From Heracleum sosnowskyi (lineage: Eukaryota; Streptophyta; Magnoliopsida; Apiales; Apiaceae), in NCBI GenBank assembly GCA_030848705.1, contig CM061240.1, forward strand, positions 18,743,001 through 18,807,000: a stretch of DNA of 64,000 nt, given 5' to 3'. The notes under the pieces are model-generated. The model had not been told where the DNA came from and searched no databases. It worked only from the letters and a program-made list of their open reading frames with translations. Each line of letters opens with the position of its first letter. Position 1 is the stretch's first letter. Of the stretch, positions 10,680-21,922 are shown one piece after another. Made by a program: the position numbers and the translations under genes.

Positions 10680-12240
10680 CAATCTACGCCCACGTGAACC
10701 CTCAATCGATAGTGGCGCCTTATCCCAAATACATGGGGTACGCTATACAACTCCACGTTACGTAGCTCCCATCAATTTATGCCCACGTGAACCCTCAATC
10801 GGTAGTGGCGCCTTATATCAATTACATGGGGTACGCTATACAACTCCACGTTACGTAGCTCCCATCAATCTATGCCCATTTGAACTCTCAATTGGTAGTG
10901 GTGCCTTATCTCAATTACATGGGGTACGCTATACAACTCCACGTTATGTAGCTCCCATCAATCTATGCCCACGTGAACCCTCAATCGATAGTGGTGCCTT
11001 ATCTCAATTACATGGGGTACATTACACAACTCCACGTTACGTAGCTCCCATCAATCTATGCCCACGTGAACCCTCAATCGGTAGTGGTGCCTTATCTCAA
11101 TTACATGGGGTACGCTATACAACTCCACGTTACATAGCTCCCATCAATCTATGCCTACGTGAACCCTAAATCTGTAGTGGTGCCTTATCTCAATTACATG
11201 GGGTACGTTATACAACTCCACGTTACATAGCTCCCATCAATCTATGCCCACGTGAACCCTCAATCGGTAGTGGTGCCTTATCTCAATTACATGGGGTACG
11301 ATATACAACTCCACGTTACATAACTCCTATCAATCTATGCCCACGTGAACCTTCAATCGGTAGTGGCGCCTTATCCCAATTACATGGGGTACGCTATACA
11401 ACTCCACGTTACATAGCTTCCATCAATTTATGCCCACGTGAACCCTCAATCGGTAGTGGTGCCTTATATCAATTACATGGGGTACGCTATACAACTCCAC
11501 GTTACATGGTTCCCATCATTCTATGCCCACGTGAACCCTCAATCGGTAGTGGTGCCTTGTCAAAATTACATGGGGTACGCTATACAACTCTACGTTACAT
11601 AGCTCCCATCATCTATGCCCATATGAACCCTCAATTGGTAGTGGTGCCTTATATCAATTACATGGGGTACGCTATACAACTCCACGTTACATGGCTCCCA
11701 TCATTCTATGCCCACGTGAACCCTCAATCGGTAGTGGTGCCTTGTCACAATTACATGGGGTACGCTATACAACTCTACGTTACATAGCTCCCATCAATCT
11801 ATGCCTACGTGAACCCTCAATTGGTAGTGGTGCCTTATATCAATTACATGGGGTACGCTATACAACTTCACATTACATGGCTCCCATCATTCTATGCCCA
11901 CGTGAACCCTCAATCGGTAGTAGTGCCTTGTCACAATTACATGGGGTACTCTATACAACTCCACGTTACATGGCTCCCATCATTTTATGCCCACATGAAC
12001 CCTCAATCGGTAGTGGTGCCTTGTCACAATTGCATGGGGTATGCTATACAACTCTACGTTACATAGGTGAACCCTCAATTGGTAGTGGTGCTTTATCTCA
12101 ATTACATGGGGTACGCTATACAACTCCACGTTACATAGCTCCTATCATTCTAGGTCCACGTGAACCCTTAATCGGTGGTGGTACCCTATTTCATTATTAT
12201 CCGGGGTACGCTGTACAACTTTATGCTACACAGCTCCCGT
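10680..12240 (+). repeat. Minisatellite, about 17 copies of a 93-bp unit
   Basis: The unit begins around CCCACGTGAACCCTCAATCG, continues with GTAGTGGTGCCTTATCTCAA and TTACATGGGGTACGCTATAC, and ends with the ACTCCACGTTACATAGCTCC block. The first spacing (10691 to 10784) is 93 bp. One late unit is shortened near 12065. Because 93 is a multiple of three, some frames stay open over many units and suggest a 31-residue repeat protein. Stops and indels at 11167 and in between argue against coding. Tat elements are known to carry such tandem repeats in the region after pol. Confidence 0.93.
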
Positions 12241-12248
12241 CCACCTAG

Positions 12249-12955
12249 GTCAACATGAACTCTAAGTCGGCAATAACACCCCTTTAGGCATTACTAGTGC
12301 TTACTTAAGTGTACCATGAATTTACAAACGTACTACTTTAACTGGGTTATTATTTACTCGTTCTTACTTGGCAAAGTTCTTATCTGCATAAATGCGTTAC
12401 ATGATCAAACTCTACGATTCGCACTTAGCTTACAAGTTTATTACGATTTTGAGATTTTTATCTTACTTACTATTGAGTTTGGTAAGCTGTTGTGTGATCA
12501 CTTACGTGCAAATTGTAAACGTCTTGACATGCTTGCAATATTACTTTCTACTATAATGCATGCGAGTGAATTCCAATGTGTTGTGTACTTGGTGTGTATA
12601 CTTGAATACATTTATCTAAAACAACATAATCCATGCTTGGTGTGTTTACTCCTATTATTTAACACAACGTACTTGAGTTTTGTGTATGCAAGACGGGAAT
12701 AGTGTGACATGCGTGGATGGAGGCACCATGGCTGATAGAAAAAGTTTCAACATAAAGTAAAGCTCCCAAACCAGAAGGGAGAAAACCAAAGTTAAGTTTA
12801 CAACTTGCGAGACATTCGGAGGTGCCCACACCCTCATCCAAGCAAATGTTATGGCGCAACGGCCAGGAATGTTACCAAAGACAGAATAAAATTGAAATTG
12901 CCCACTCAGGGGACTTAAGGGTTTCTTTCAAAATAACACTCGAACAGTAACATAG
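12249..12955. other. Spacer between minisatellite and antisense gene
   Basis: No convincing gene. It would hold the 3' untranslated end of the antisense gene, which stops at 12956. The open frames here are short and show no known motifs. Confidence 0.5.
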
Positions 12956-14043
12956 TTACTGAGCTGATTTGGCAGGAGATGTCAGGGGTTCGTCTTCGTC
13001 ACAGGGGTTGACAGCTGCATCCAAGCCTATGGAAGGAACAGCTGATTGGGGTTCTGATGGAGGGATCTCGAGGGTAACATCAATTACCCGAGCTTCGACC
13101 TCGATGTTCTCCGCTTCTTTATCTTTGGTATTCTGGGCATCAGCAGCAGAATCTGCAGCCTTTCCTCCGTCAACAGCATCGGCTTTCTCCTTCTTGATTC
13201 GCTCCATAGCAGCAACAGCATCCTGGCCGAGCAACGCCCATTCCAAGTTTGGGAAAGCCTCATACGTGGAAGTCATGTAATCCCTAATCCTAGTGGCGTA
13301 CCCTGTCTCATACGAGTCTTCATCAGATTTGTTGTTTTGGGGTGCAGGTGGTGATGCCTTGAGGGCCTTTACCTGTGCTCTCAGCTCCTTTACTTTCTTA
13401 ACATAAGAGGCTTCCATGTCATCTCTTGCCTTATCCACCTTCAGGATGACCATTTCACGCTTCTCATGTTCCTTCAACAACTTTTCCCGCTCCTTGATCA
13501 AGGCAGTCTCACTGGCAAACAGCTTCTTATTGGATTCCAATAGCTTCTTTCTTTTTTCTTTCCAGGTCTGAGCTTCCGCTTTTAGCTTGGCAACCTCCTC
13601 ACGTGCCCTGGCATCGCCACGAGCTGCTTCGACTATTTCACCCCCGTATTTTAGAAAGAAAAACAAGCACTGGGAGCTTGCAGCAACAATAACAGTGGCA
13701 GCTTCGGCAAGAGACATCTTGTCCCACTCGTGGATGGAATTGTCAGAAACATTGTCATTCACGGACTCAAGGAACCTGTTTTTGGAGGTGACCGAAACGG
13801 AGTTCTGAGGGCTTTTTAAGGTCATTTGCTTTAGTTTCTTTTGATTGGGTGAACCGGATGCGTGGGAAGCACCGGGTGTCCGCAGAAACTCTCTCTTCCG
13901 CGACGAAGTTGATCTGTCAGCACTGGCAGAAGCCCCAACCGCATTCGAGGGCGTGGGCACAGGGGCTTCCATCTCCTGGCTTCCCTTGTGGTCTAACGGG
14001 CGGGCTGATTTCTTGATAAAGGACGGTACAGAAAACAAAATGT
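12956..14043 (-). pseudogene. Last exon of the antisense gene of the Tat-type element
   Basis: On the minus strand this exon begins after the acceptor TTTTTATGTAG (AG at 14044-14045) and runs 362 codons to TAA at 12956-12958. The protein is Lys/Glu/Ala rich with a long predicted coiled coil (roughly the middle third, for example EKRKKLLESNKKLFASE) and an acidic, Pro-rich tail. The phase fits exactly with the upstream exon if the 161-nt intron 14044-14204 (donor CAAG/GTTAAC) is removed. It is the C-terminal part of the extra antisense protein seen in Tat-lineage elements. Its function is not known. It is called a pseudogene because the upstream parts are interrupted. Confidence 0.75.
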
Positions 14044-14204
14044 CTACATAAAAAGATAAAGAACATTGAGGTCAATACGTGATACAATCAAGAAAATCAA
14101 TAAGCATGCGACATAGATGCAATCAGCAGTTAAACAAGAAATACGGATACATAAAGTAAAGCAAGGCAGAATGGTAGCATAAGGAAGTAGGGACGTTTGT
14201 TAAC

Positions 14205-15039
14205 CTTGGTTTACCAGGGTCCCCTCCTCGGGGTTCCCAACATCGACACTGATTTCAGGGGTACCTTCGTGGGTGAACCCCGATTCAACTAATTTTTCAC
14301 ATGTAAGCAGGTTGGAACCATCCCCCAGCTCTGCATATATTTCAAGGATCCTTCTGGCTCGTTTAAGTTTTTTCCCTTTCAATGGAGTCTGTTCATACAT
14401 GTTGGGGTTGGTGTTGAAGTCTTTCTTGTACTCGGGTCAATCGTAGCAATACAAAAACTGGTTATGCCATCCTGACATCCCTTTCTTATTACCCTTGATG
14501 CACCTACCCTGGTGTATGTTCCAGGTGGTGAGGTAATAGAACCCCGTGGTCTTTCCAGTTTCTTTTAGCTGGTAAAAGAAACCCAGCTCTCTAGTAGTCA
14601 GTTTAACGGCAAAGGTGGAGTCATACAAGATATACATACAAACCGCCATGCGGTAGGAGTTTGGAGTCAATTGGAGAGGGGCTAGTTGATAAAAATCGAG
14701 GACTTCCTTGATAAAAGGGTGCATGGGCAGAGATAATCCTAGTCTGAAATATTGAGCGGAAAGAACGGCACATGGGATAGCCTGATCAAGCTCGAAATTG
14801 TCAAATCTGTGGCATCTTTCTTCAAAGCTGGGAATTACAAGTCTACATCCTGGGGTGCATACGTCTAGCAGGTTCTTTAATTTCGCTGGGTTCATTGAGG
14901 TACTGGTGTTCTCACAAGATAATCGGGTCGGAGTGGCTGCGATCAAGGGCGGATTGGTTTCTGTAGCTTCCTCATCACTGTTAAGGTTTTCATCTATTGG
15001 AGGCATGAGAGATTCAATCTCCATGCCATGGGCTTTCAT
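14205..15039 (-). pseudogene. Middle coding segment of the antisense gene, Transposase_28-like domain
   Basis: The segment reads on from the part at 26203-26477 once copia-1 is ignored. It contains CTPGCRLVIPSFEERCHRFD, LSAQYFRLGLSLPMHPFIKE and VLDFYQLAPLQLTPNSYRM, which match the family called putative gypsy-type transposon (Transposase_28). That domain is found in plant proteins linked to Tat elements and is not a proven transposase. A TGA at 14437-14439 interrupts the frame, which then continues in phase (PEYKKDFNTNPN and so on) to the splice donor at 14204. The left half of this region lies next to the copia-1 target duplication (15035-15039). Confidence 0.75.
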
Positions 15040-15588
15040 TGTTAGATATAATTGCTAATGTTTGTTTATCAGTGTTTAAGCAACAGGTACTGACAAGAGT
15101 TTATCAGAAGCCAGTCAGAGTTTAGTTAAACTCTGACAGGGTAAAGAGTTTAATTGAAGCCGGTCAGAGTTTATTTAAAGTCTGACAAGGTGAAAGTTGA
15201 ATTAGCTGTCGGTGCAGAATTGAAGATTCTAGAAGCAATACATTCTGAAGATGGAAAGAAGCAGAATATATTGATACAGCTAAAGAGATTGGAACAGAAG
15301 ACTGAAGCAATCCTTAATTGATATGAATTGTATAGCTAACTTATAGGAATATCAATTAGAGATAGATTGTATGTAGCTGTGTACTATATAAACACAGATA
15401 GGTTATCCCTAGAAGGGATGCGTGAATATTGATATATTATTCTTGTAACCTAGAAGCTCTTTGTGATTCATTAACATCATAAAGAGAGAAGCTGTTAATA
15501 CGATTACAGTTTTATTGATTCATAAACAGTGTTTTTAATTATTGTTATTCTCATACATACTTGATTATATTGTGTATTCGGCCTAACA
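15040..15588 (+). repeat. 5' LTR of copia-1
   Basis: Starts TGTTAGATATAATTG and ends GTATTCGGCCTAACA. A TATA-like ACTATATAAACACAG lies near 15384-15398. Upstream of it are three copies of the element-wide 8-mer, including the near-palindrome TCAGAGTTTAGTTAAACTCT at 15115-15134. Confidence 0.96.
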
Positions 15589-15590
15589 AT

Positions 15591-15603
15591 TGGTATCAGA
15601 GCC
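15591..15603 (+). other. Primer-binding site of copia-1
   Basis: TGGTATCAGAGCC, two bases after the LTR, is complementary to the 3' end of initiator methionine tRNA, the usual primer of plant Ty1/copia elements. Confidence 0.92.
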
Positions 15604-15651
15604 AAGGCTGTTTAATATATACAGTTTTACGATTCAAACACAGTAATAATC

Positions 15652-17976
15652 ATGTCTGAAGAAAATCAAACTGCTTCCAAGGCTGAACAGGTTAAGCCTA
15701 ATTCTGTGAGTAGATATGAAACAATCAGGGTTCCGATTCTCAGGCCTGTAGAGTATCCGATTTGGAAGGTGAAGATGACCATGTTTCTGGAGGCTACAGA
15801 TCCAGAATACCTTGACAGAATTAATGATGGTCCTCATATGCCAACTAAATTGTCCCCTGTTGTTGATGGTCAAGAACAAAAGACTGTTCCAAAGGAAAAG
15901 AAAGATATGACTCCTGAGGATATCTCATCAATTGCAAAGGATGCAAAGGTTAGACATCTTCTCCACAGTGCTTTAGATAATGTTATGTCTAACAGGGTAA
16001 TTGGCTGCAAAACTGCCAAAGAGATATGGGATGCTTTAGAAGTCAGATGCCAGGGAACAGGTGCTATTAAGAAGAACAGAAAAACAATACTCACACAGGA
16101 GTATGAGCACTTTGATTCAAGAACTAATGAAACCTTGACTGAGACTTATGACAGATTTTGCAAACTGTTGAACGATCTGTCTCTGGTAGATAAAGAATAT
16201 GAACTTGAAGAGTCCAATCTCAAGTTTCTGTTATCTCTACCTGAAAAGTGGGATTTAAAGGCAACAACAATCAGAGATAATTATGATCTTGCTGATACAG
16301 ATCTTGATGAAATCTATGGATTGTTAAAGACTCATGAACTTGAGATAGAACAAAGAAACAGGAGGTCAAGCAAGAAGACAAAATCTGTTGCTCTCAAAGT
16401 CGAGGAGAAGCCCATCAAGAAGGAATCATCAAGGAAGAAAGCCAAGGGAAAGGCTTTAGTGATCAAATCTGAGAGTGAGTCATCAAACTCTGATGATGAT
16501 TCAAACTCTGATGAAGCTTCTGATTCTGAGAATGATGAAGAGGAGATGATGCAAATGGCTGCCTTGATGGTCAAGACATTTAAGAAGATGGGATTCAAGA
16601 ACTTCAAGAAGGGTAAAAGATTCTCAAGGAGAGATTCAAATTCTGAGAAGAAGAATTTCAGAAAGTCTGATGGAAGGGATACCAAGTCAGGTAAGAAGGA
16701 CAAATCTGAGATCCAGTGCTACAAGTGCAAAGAGATGGGTCACTATGCTCCAGAGTGCAAGAAAGGAAGAACTGAAAAAGCACTCATCTCTAAAGGCAAA
16801 GACTGGGCAGATACTTCAGATTCTGATGATGGAGTGAATTATGCACTCATGGCAACTATCAAAGATGAAGTTGAGTCATCAGAAAATAAGGTACCTCTAA
16901 CTACTTATGCTTATGATACTGATAATATTTCTGAATTAAGAATTTATCTTAAGAATATACATGTTAGTTATAGGGATCAGACTTTAGAGAATGAGAGGAT
17001 TAAATCTGAGAATCTTAGTCTTAAAGAAAGAAACAAGTTTCTTGAAAGAGAACTTGTGAATATGAAGCAGATTCAAAAAGAAAGAGATGATGCTGTTTAT
17101 GTAGAACAGGAGTTGCTGAAAAGATATAAGCAACTAGAATCTGATTTAGAGAAGGAAAGGAAAATAATCAAGACTTGGACAGATTCTGGAAGAGACACTC
17201 ATCAAGTGTTTCAGACTGATTCTGTAGGTTTAGGTTATTGTGAAAATGATGAACTTAGGTTTAAAGACAAGGTTAAGGTAAAACCACAACTTAAACCTGT
17301 GAAATTTGTTCCAGAAGCCAATAAGTTAAAATCTGTTGTAATAAGGGAAGCTGATATGGAATCAGATGAATCTTGTGACAAACAGGAAAATATTATAACA
17401 GAAAAACTTATGGAAATAGAAGCTGTTAGAAAACCAGTAAAAACTTGTGAAAAACAGATTAATGTTGGCTTGATGACAGGAAAACAGTTCAATCACAAGC
17501 TAAAAGAGGTAAAGTCTTCCATGAAACCTAAAGGTTCCAAGAGAAATAGGAATGGAAAAGTAGGCATAAATAATAGAAATAATCATATGCCTAATGCTAG
17601 TGCCTCAAGAAAAACATGTTACAGTTGTGGTAGTTCTAATCATCTTGCTAGATTTTGCACTAAGAACAAACATATTAATACTTTACCTTCTACTTCAGAA
17701 GTAAAGAATGATTATGTTAGAGTAAAACCACAGACTTTATGCAAACATTGTGGGAGCACTTGGCATTCTATTTACACATGTAAGAGTTATCATGCAATTT
17801 ATCATAACTATTATGAGCTAAAACCCAACTTGAAATGGGTTAGAGCAAACTCTGCTAGTGTAAAATCTGACAATGTTAGTTTAAACTCTGATAATACAGA
17901 TTCCGCTGCAAAAGCTAACACTGTTAAGAAGGACAAAGGATCCAAGCAAGTCTGGATCCTTAAAACTAACACTTAG
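15652..17976 (+). CDS. Gag of copia-1
   Basis: 774 codons from ATG 15652 to TAG 17974-17976. Residues about 25-230 are the copia-type gag domain (YPIWKVKMTMFLEATDPEYL, EIWDALEVRCQGTGAIKKNR). A Lys-rich part and a Ser/Asp-rich acidic stretch follow (SNSDDDSNSDEASDSENDEE), then the zinc knuckle CYKCKEMGHYAPEC near residue 356. The second half has coiled coils and two more Cys/His clusters, CYSCGSSNHLARFC and CKHCGSTWHSIYTC. At 774 residues it is longer than gag of ordinary copia elements, as expected for Sireviruses. The protein forms the virus-like particle and binds the RNA. Pol lies in the +1 frame 13 bases further on. Confidence 0.95.
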   Translation: MSEENQTASKAEQVKPNSVSRYETIRVPILRPVEYPIWKVKMTMFLEATDPEYLDRINDGPHMPTKLSPVVDGQEQKTVPKEKKDMTPEDISSIAKDAKVRHLLHSALDNVMSNRVIGCKTAKEIWDALEVRCQGTGAIKKNRKTILTQEYEHFDSRTNETLTETYDRFCKLLNDLSLVDKEYELEESNLKFLLSLPEKWDLKATTIRDNYDLADTDLDEIYGLLKTHELEIEQRNRRSSKKTKSVALKVEEKPIKKESSRKKAKGKALVIKSESESSNSDDDSNSDEASDSENDEEEMMQMAALMVKTFKKMGFKNFKKGKRFSRRDSNSEKKNFRKSDGRDTKSGKKDKSEIQCYKCKEMGHYAPECKKGRTEKALISKGKDWADTSDSDDGVNYALMATIKDEVESSENKVPLTTYAYDTDNISELRIYLKNIHVSYRDQTLENERIKSENLSLKERNKFLERELVNMKQIQKERDDAVYVEQELLKRYKQLESDLEKERKIIKTWTDSGRDTHQVFQTDSVGLGYCENDELRFKDKVKVKPQLKPVKFVPEANKLKSVVIREADMESDESCDKQENIITEKLMEIEAVRKPVKTCEKQINVGLMTGKQFNHKLKEVKSSMKPKGSKRNRNGKVGINNRNNHMPNASASRKTCYSCGSSNHLARFCTKNKHINTLPSTSEVKNDYVRVKPQTLCKHCGSTWHSIYTCKSYHAIYHNYYELKPNLKWVRANSASVKSDNVSLNSDNTDSAAKANTVKKDKGSKQVWILKTNT

Positions 17977-17989
17977 TGTTTGTTTGTGA

Positions 17990-20900
17990 TTGCAGGGTAT
18001 AATAGAGAGCACACTTATCTTGGACAGTGGTTGCTCAGGACATATGACTGGAAACAAAGCCCTGCTATCAGACTTTGAGGAGAAGGCTGGCCCAAAAGTT
18101 TCCTATGGAGATGGTAACATAGGACACACTCTGGGATATGGCAATATTAATCTTGGAAGTGTCATCATCACAAATGTAGCTCTAGTCTCAGGACTCAAGC
18201 ATAATCTGTTATCTGTGAGTCAAATCTGTGACAGAGGAAACCATGTAGATTTTCATAGTGAAAACTGTGAAGTTATCAGTAAATCTACTGGAAAAGTTGT
18301 TCTAGTTGGACACAGACGCAACAATATTTATGAAGCAAGTTTGGTAACAAACTCTGATGGAAGTACAGTGTGTCTGACTGCAAAAATGTCAAATGAAGAG
18401 AGTTGGAATTGGCACAAGAAGCTCTCTCATCTCAATTTGAACAACATAAATGAGCTTATTAGAAAGGATCTTGTAAGAGGACTTCCAAAATCAATACTCA
18501 ATCTAGATGGTCTATGTGATTCTTGTCAAAAGGCCAAGCAAAGGAAGTCATCTTTCAAGAGCAAATCTGAATCTTCAGTAGTGGAACCTTATCATCTTCT
18601 ACATGTTGATCTCTTTGGACCAGTGAATGTGATGTCCATGGGCAGAAAGAAATATGCTCTAGTAATTGTTGATGAATATACTAGATATACATGGGTGTAT
18701 TTCTTGTCAAAGAAGGATGAAACTGCTCAAACGTTGATGGATCATATAAATCTACTGGACAAAGGATCACAGCACAAAGTCAAAATTATAAGGAGTGATA
18801 ATGGAACTGAATTCAGAAACTCAATCATGGAAGCTTTCTGCAAGGAAAGAGGAGTCAAACAAGAATTTTCTGCACCTGGAACTCCACAGCAAAATGGTGT
18901 AGTTGAAAGAAAGAACAGAACCTTAATTGAAGCTGCCAGAACTATGCTAGATGAAGCAAAAATGCCAACTTATTTCTGGGCAGAAGCTGTTCAAACTGCT
19001 TGTTTTACTCAAAATGCTACTCTGATCAACAAGCATGGAAAAACACCATATGAGATGGTGAAAAACAAGAAGCCAAATTTGAAATATTTTCATATATTTG
19101 GATGCAAATGCTTTGTGTTGAAGACTCATCCTGAACAGTTGACCAAGTTCGAGTTAAAAGCTGATGAAGGAATCTTTGTTGGCTATCCATTGTCAACAAA
19201 AGCATTCAGAGTTTACAATCTGAGAACAAAGGTGATCATGGAATCCATACATGTGTCGTTTGATGACAAGAAAATAATTGGACTTGAAGACAAGGATGGA
19301 TATGATCAACTACGTTTTGAAAATGAAGATCTATTCTCTGATGATATAAACTCTGATGAAGCAGGGTTGACAAACTCTGACGAAGCATACTCTGAACCTC
19401 TACTGGTAAATACTGGAGAAACTGGAAATTCCCAAATTGAACAAAATAGAGAACCAGTTGAGGGGGAGCGTGAAGAAGCTCAACAAGACACAGCAAGTGA
19501 GTCAGTTGAGGAAACTGATTTAAACTCTGACAGCTCAAACACTGAGCCATCCAACTCAGGGGGAGCCTCAGATAATGCAGAAAGTCAACATATGAATCAG
19601 GAGAGCATGGATCAAGGGGGAGGATTCAATAATGATGCAAGAAACCACTTACCAACAGCCAGAAAGTGGACACAGGCACACACACCTGATCTCATAATTG
19701 GAGATCCTGATGCTAGTGTGAGAACTAGAAGTGCAACAAACAATGAGTGTCTGTATCATGCTTTCTTGTCTCAAACAGAACCAAAGAAAGTGGAGGAAGC
19801 TCTTCAAGATGCTAATTGGATTACAGCAATGCAAGAAGAGTTAAATGAATTTGAAAGAAATGAAGTCTGGACACTTGTACCTAGACCAAAGAACAGATCA
19901 ATAGTAGGTACAAAGTGGGTTTTCAGAAACAAGACTGACAGTGAAGGTGTGATTACAAGAAACAAGGCTAGACTTGTGGCTAAAGGTTATTCACAACAGG
20001 AAGGAATTGATTATGATGAAACCTTTGCTCCAGTTGCAAGATTGGAGGCCATAAGAATTTTTCTGGCCTATGCTGCACACAAGAAGTTTAAAGTCTTTCA
20101 GATGGATGTAAAGAGTGCTTTTCTCAATGGGAAGCTTGAAGAAGAAGTGTTTGTTGAACAACCACCAGGATTTGTAGATTCCAAGCATCCAGATTATGTC
20201 TACAGGCTTGACAAGGCATTATATGGACTAAAGCAAGCACCAAGAGCATGGTATGAAACTCTTGCTCAGTTTCTTTTAGAAAGTGGGTTCACAAGAGGTA
20301 CAATTGATAAAACCTTGTTTTATTTCAATTCTGGTGATGATTTGCTTTTAGTTCAAATTTATGTAGATGATATTATTTTTGGATCTACTAATGACAAACT
20401 TTGTAAGAAGTTTGCAAAGCTTATGCAATCCAGGTATCAAATGAGCATGATGGGAGAGCTTAGTTACTTTCTAGGCTTACAAGTAAAGCAAACAGATGAT
20501 GGTATTTTTATCAATCAAGCAAAGTATACCAGAAATCTTCTAAAGAAATTTGGTATGCTTGATAGTTCATCCGCTACAACTCCCATGGCTACAGCAACGA
20601 AGCTTGACAAAGACACAGGAGCCTCAGTAGATATGACTAACTACAGAGGAATGATAGGGTCTCTACTGTATCTTACTGCAAGTAGACCTGATATCATGTA
20701 TGCAACATGTCTTTGTGCAAGATTTCAAGCAGATCCCAGAGAGCCTCATCTAACAGCTGTAAAAAGGATTTTCAAATATCTCAAAGGAACCATAACCTTG
20801 GGTTTGTGGTATCCTAGAGAATCAGAGTTTAAGTTAATTGGTTACTCTGATGCAGATTTTGCAGGCTGTAAGATAGACAGAAAAAGTACAAGTGGAAGCT

Positions 20901-21304
20901 GTCAATTTTTAGGTGACAGATTGGTTTCTTGGTACAGTAAGAAACAGAAATCAATTTCTACATCCACTGCAGAAGCAGAGTATATAGCAGCTGGTAGCTG
21001 TTGTGCACAGATTTTATGGATGAAGAATCAATTGCTGGATTATGGATTAAGGTACTCTAGAATACCTATTTTCTGTGATAACCAAAGTGCTATTGCTATG
21101 ACAGGTAATCCAGTACAGCATTCCATGACCAAGCACATCAGCATAAGGTATCATTTTATCAGAGAACATGTGGAAGAAGGAAACATTGAGCTTCATTTTG
21201 TGTCTACAGACCAACAACTTGCAGATATCTTCACCAAACCTTTGAGTGAAGCTACTTTTACAAGATTGGTAAATGAACTTGGAATGATCTCTGGTTCTGA
21301 CTAG
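17990..21304 (+). CDS. Pol polyprotein of copia-1
   Basis: 1104 codons without a stop up to TAG at 21302-21304. There is no ATG at the front; the open frame begins at the motif TGTGATTGCAGGGT, so expression must come through frameshifting or splicing from gag. Protease is near the N-terminus (ILDSGCSGHMTG). Integrase follows, with a GAG-pre-integrase zinc part (WHKKLSHLN, CDSCQKAK) and core motifs HVDLFGPVN, RSDNGTEF and NGVVERKNR. Reverse transcriptase has QMDVKSAFLNG, YGLKQAPRAWY and catalytic YVDDIIFGS. RNase H has GYSDADFAG and FCDNQSAIA. All catalytic residues I could check are present, so the enzymes may be functional. Confidence 0.96.
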   Translation: MQGIIESTLILDSGCSGHMTGNKALLSDFEEKAGPKVSYGDGNIGHTLGYGNINLGSVIITNVALVSGLKHNLLSVSQICDRGNHVDFHSENCEVISKSTGKVVLVGHRRNNIYEASLVTNSDGSTVCLTAKMSNEESWNWHKKLSHLNLNNINELIRKDLVRGLPKSILNLDGLCDSCQKAKQRKSSFKSKSESSVVEPYHLLHVDLFGPVNVMSMGRKKYALVIVDEYTRYTWVYFLSKKDETAQTLMDHINLLDKGSQHKVKIIRSDNGTEFRNSIMEAFCKERGVKQEFSAPGTPQQNGVVERKNRTLIEAARTMLDEAKMPTYFWAEAVQTACFTQNATLINKHGKTPYEMVKNKKPNLKYFHIFGCKCFVLKTHPEQLTKFELKADEGIFVGYPLSTKAFRVYNLRTKVIMESIHVSFDDKKIIGLEDKDGYDQLRFENEDLFSDDINSDEAGLTNSDEAYSEPLLVNTGETGNSQIEQNREPVEGEREEAQQDTASESVEETDLNSDSSNTEPSNSGGASDNAESQHMNQESMDQGGGFNNDARNHLPTARKWTQAHTPDLIIGDPDASVRTRSATNNECLYHAFLSQTEPKKVEEALQDANWITAMQEELNEFERNEVWTLVPRPKNRSIVGTKWVFRNKTDSEGVITRNKARLVAKGYSQQEGIDYDETFAPVARLEAIRIFLAYAAHKKFKVFQMDVKSAFLNGKLEEEVFVEQPPGFVDSKHPDYVYRLDKALYGLKQAPRAWYETLAQFLLESGFTRGTIDKTLFYFNSGDDLLLVQIYVDDIIFGSTNDKLCKKFAKLMQSRYQMSMMGELSYFLGLQVKQTDDGIFINQAKYTRNLLKKFGMLDSSSATTPMATATKLDKDTGASVDMTNYRGMIGSLLYLTASRPDIMYATCLCARFQADPREPHLTAVKRIFKYLKGTITLGLWYPRESEFKLIGYSDADFAGCKIDRKSTSGSCQFLGDRLVSWYSKKQKSISTSTAEAEYIAAGSCCAQILWMKNQLLDYGLRYSRIPIFCDNQSAIAMTGNPVQHSMTKHISIRYHFIREHVEEGNIELHFVSTDQQLADIFTKPLSEATFTRLVNELGMISGSD

Positions 21305-21877
21305 AGATACGGGTTAGACTCATTTTTTTTCATGATTTCTTACATGTGTTAACTGTTATATGAACCAGCATGTTAAACTCTGATGATAAACTCTGTGAAG
21401 TGTCAGTCATAATCTGAAACTAAACTCTGGTGTTAAACTCTGTTGGTCAAACTCTGATTGTAATTTTGTCTGAAACATATTGACCAATGAAGAAATTTGT
21501 ATGGAACATAATTCTCAGTAAGTAATTGTGAATCCTTAAGAGTTGATAGATTCTGATCTCAACTATGTGCAGTAAGCTAACACAGCATGATACTGTCTCT
21601 ATATTTATAGCATCTCTTAGTTTATTGATCCTATACACTGAGTCTGTATTAGCTGTTTGCATTTTCTCTCATAAGTTAACTATAATCACTGATGAAAAGT
21701 CTAAACTCTGATTATTCATTGCAAATAATTCACCCTCAAATCAAAAGATGCCAAACAGAGCACAAATTCCTTTGAGATCATGTTGTGCCTAGGAAGATCC
21801 AGGAACTTATTGTATGAAATAAGGGCTAAAATCTTTGATTTTTGGTGACTAGTGCCAACCACTGATTACTGGAAAAA

Positions 21878-21922
<45 letters not shown>

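Noticed and set aside
10680..12240. CRISPR-like array
   Set aside because: The whole 93-bp unit repeats with scattered substitutions and no unique spacers, and the window is plant nuclear DNA.
10633..12248. Open frames coding for a 31-residue repeat protein
   Set aside because: They arise because the minisatellite unit is 93 bp. The frame is interrupted by stops and indels, it has no good start, and different units are open in more than one frame.
17950..17995. 46-nt intron joining gag and pol in copia-1 (and 35 nt at 30987-31021 in copia-2)
   Set aside because: Frames would fit, but both are far below the minimum size of plant introns. Only the conserved acceptor-like word is reported.
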